Below, one piece after another: positions 6,600-6,815 of a stretch of DNA of 6,815 nucleotides. How positions within the stretch are numbered: position 1 is the stretch's first letter; each line of letters starts with the position of its first letter. Origin of the DNA: Pseudomonadota bacterium (lineage in GTDB: Bacteria; Pseudomonadota; Alphaproteobacteria; UBA9219; RGZA01); the NCBI GenBank assembly GCA_016195205.1, contig JACQAB010000036.1, positions 1 to 6,815 of the forward strand, in the 5' to 3' direction. The notes beneath the pieces were generated by a model, which did no database searches, had not been told where the DNA came from, and saw nothing but the letters and a program-made list of their open reading frames with translations. Made by a program: the position numbers and the translations under genes.

Positions 6600-6815
6600 A
6601 TGAAGAATCGTTTAAAACAGCGCATACAGGAAGACGTATGCGCAAGTGACTCATCCGATAATCAGCGTGAAGCCTTCATTGAAGATTGGATTGCATTTGT
6701 CGTGAGCAGTAGGAAGGCAAAAGCTGGGGATCGCGCAAGTCTATGTGGATTATGCCGTCAACGACGGCTGTATGAACCCCATGAACCGCCAAGGCGTCGC
6801 ATTAGACTAGAAATA
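6600..6815 (+). CDS. Possible divergent reading frame, 5' part only, unrecognised
   Basis: From ATG 6600 a plus-strand frame stays open for 72 codons to the window edge. It starts MKNRLKQRIQEDV, passes through REAFIEDWIAFVV and becomes arginine-rich (RQRRLYEPHEPPRRR). I do not recognise it. GGAG stands directly against the ATG, too close for a normal ribosome site, and the late arginine-rich part with rare-looking codons (AGA, CTA, ATA) resembles off-frame sequence. A second plus-strand frame at 6706-6810 has better-looking codons in the same place. It would be transcribed divergently from the operon. It may be a small gene, a gene remnant or chance. Confidence 0.2.
   Translation, partial: MKNRLKQRIQEDVCASDSSDNQREAFIEDWIAFVVSSRKAKAGDRASLCGLCRQRRLYEPHEPPRRRIRLEI
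6620..6643. repeat. Perfect 8-bp inverted repeat, operator-like
   Basis: GCGCATAC (6620-6627) and GTATGCGC (6636-6643) are exact reverse complements separated by eight bases. The pair lies about 85 bases upstream of the operon's first start codon, a reasonable place for a regulator site. On the minus strand it is followed by TGTTTT, so a weak terminator of a transcript arriving from the right is an alternative. Confidence 0.5.

Noticed and set aside
6538..6654. N-terminal extension of the CHASE3 protein to 6654
   Set aside because: GAGGG before ATG 6537/6534 and the start of the membrane helix ten residues later favour the short form; the extension would run through the palindrome and leader hairpin.
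6700..6765. TTGACG on the minus strand as a -35 box
   Set aside because: No acceptable -10 sequence lies 16-18 bases downstream.

Overview
The window holds a tightly packed five-gene operon, all on the minus strand (about 6537 down to 265), built from signalling modules. A piece of an insertion sequence lies at the left edge and a short, mostly unassigned flank at the right edge. The organism is a bacterium. Moderate GC in the genes, the KMEAIGNLTGGMAHDFNN type of kinase phosphoacceptor box and the general style of the genes suggest a proteobacterium, possibly an alphaproteobacterium. This placement is an inference and weakly supported.

Layout, left to right. Positions 1-103 are the right end of an IS1595-like element: the last 26 codons of a plus-strand transposase, then a GGGGCTGTC-type terminal inverted repeat that abuts the stop codon. 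Positions 104-264 are AT-rich and non-coding, with a long imperfect hairpin at 147-190. Then, in transcription order from right to left: a membrane-anchored CHASE3 sensor protein (6537-5938), a hybrid histidine kinase with three receivers (5941-3722), a CheR-type methyltransferase (3725-2886), a receiver-less CheB-type methylesterase (2881-2285), and a REC-PAS-histidine kinase-REC protein (2292-265). Neighbouring genes overlap by 4 or 8 bases or sit within 4 bases, so they are almost certainly co-transcribed and translationally coupled. Positions 6538-6815 carry several inverted repeats and weak evidence for a divergent plus-strand reading frame.

How the genes may work together: CHASE3 would sense outside the cytoplasm. 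The triple-receiver kinase and the second kinase provide a phosphorelay with five receivers. CheR and CheB would add and remove methyl groups on glutamates of some target. No MCP, CheA, CheW, HPt or DNA-binding output domain is present, so this is probably not a motility chemotaxis operon.

The most unusual points are two. The CHASE3 sensor and the kinase, normally parts of one protein joined by a second membrane helix, HAMP and GAF, are here two short reading frames overlapping by TTGA with those linking domains absent. The kinase also starts with a coiled coil whose Glu-Glu pairs recur every seven residues, like the methylation helices of chemoreceptors. Nothing here was checked against a database.
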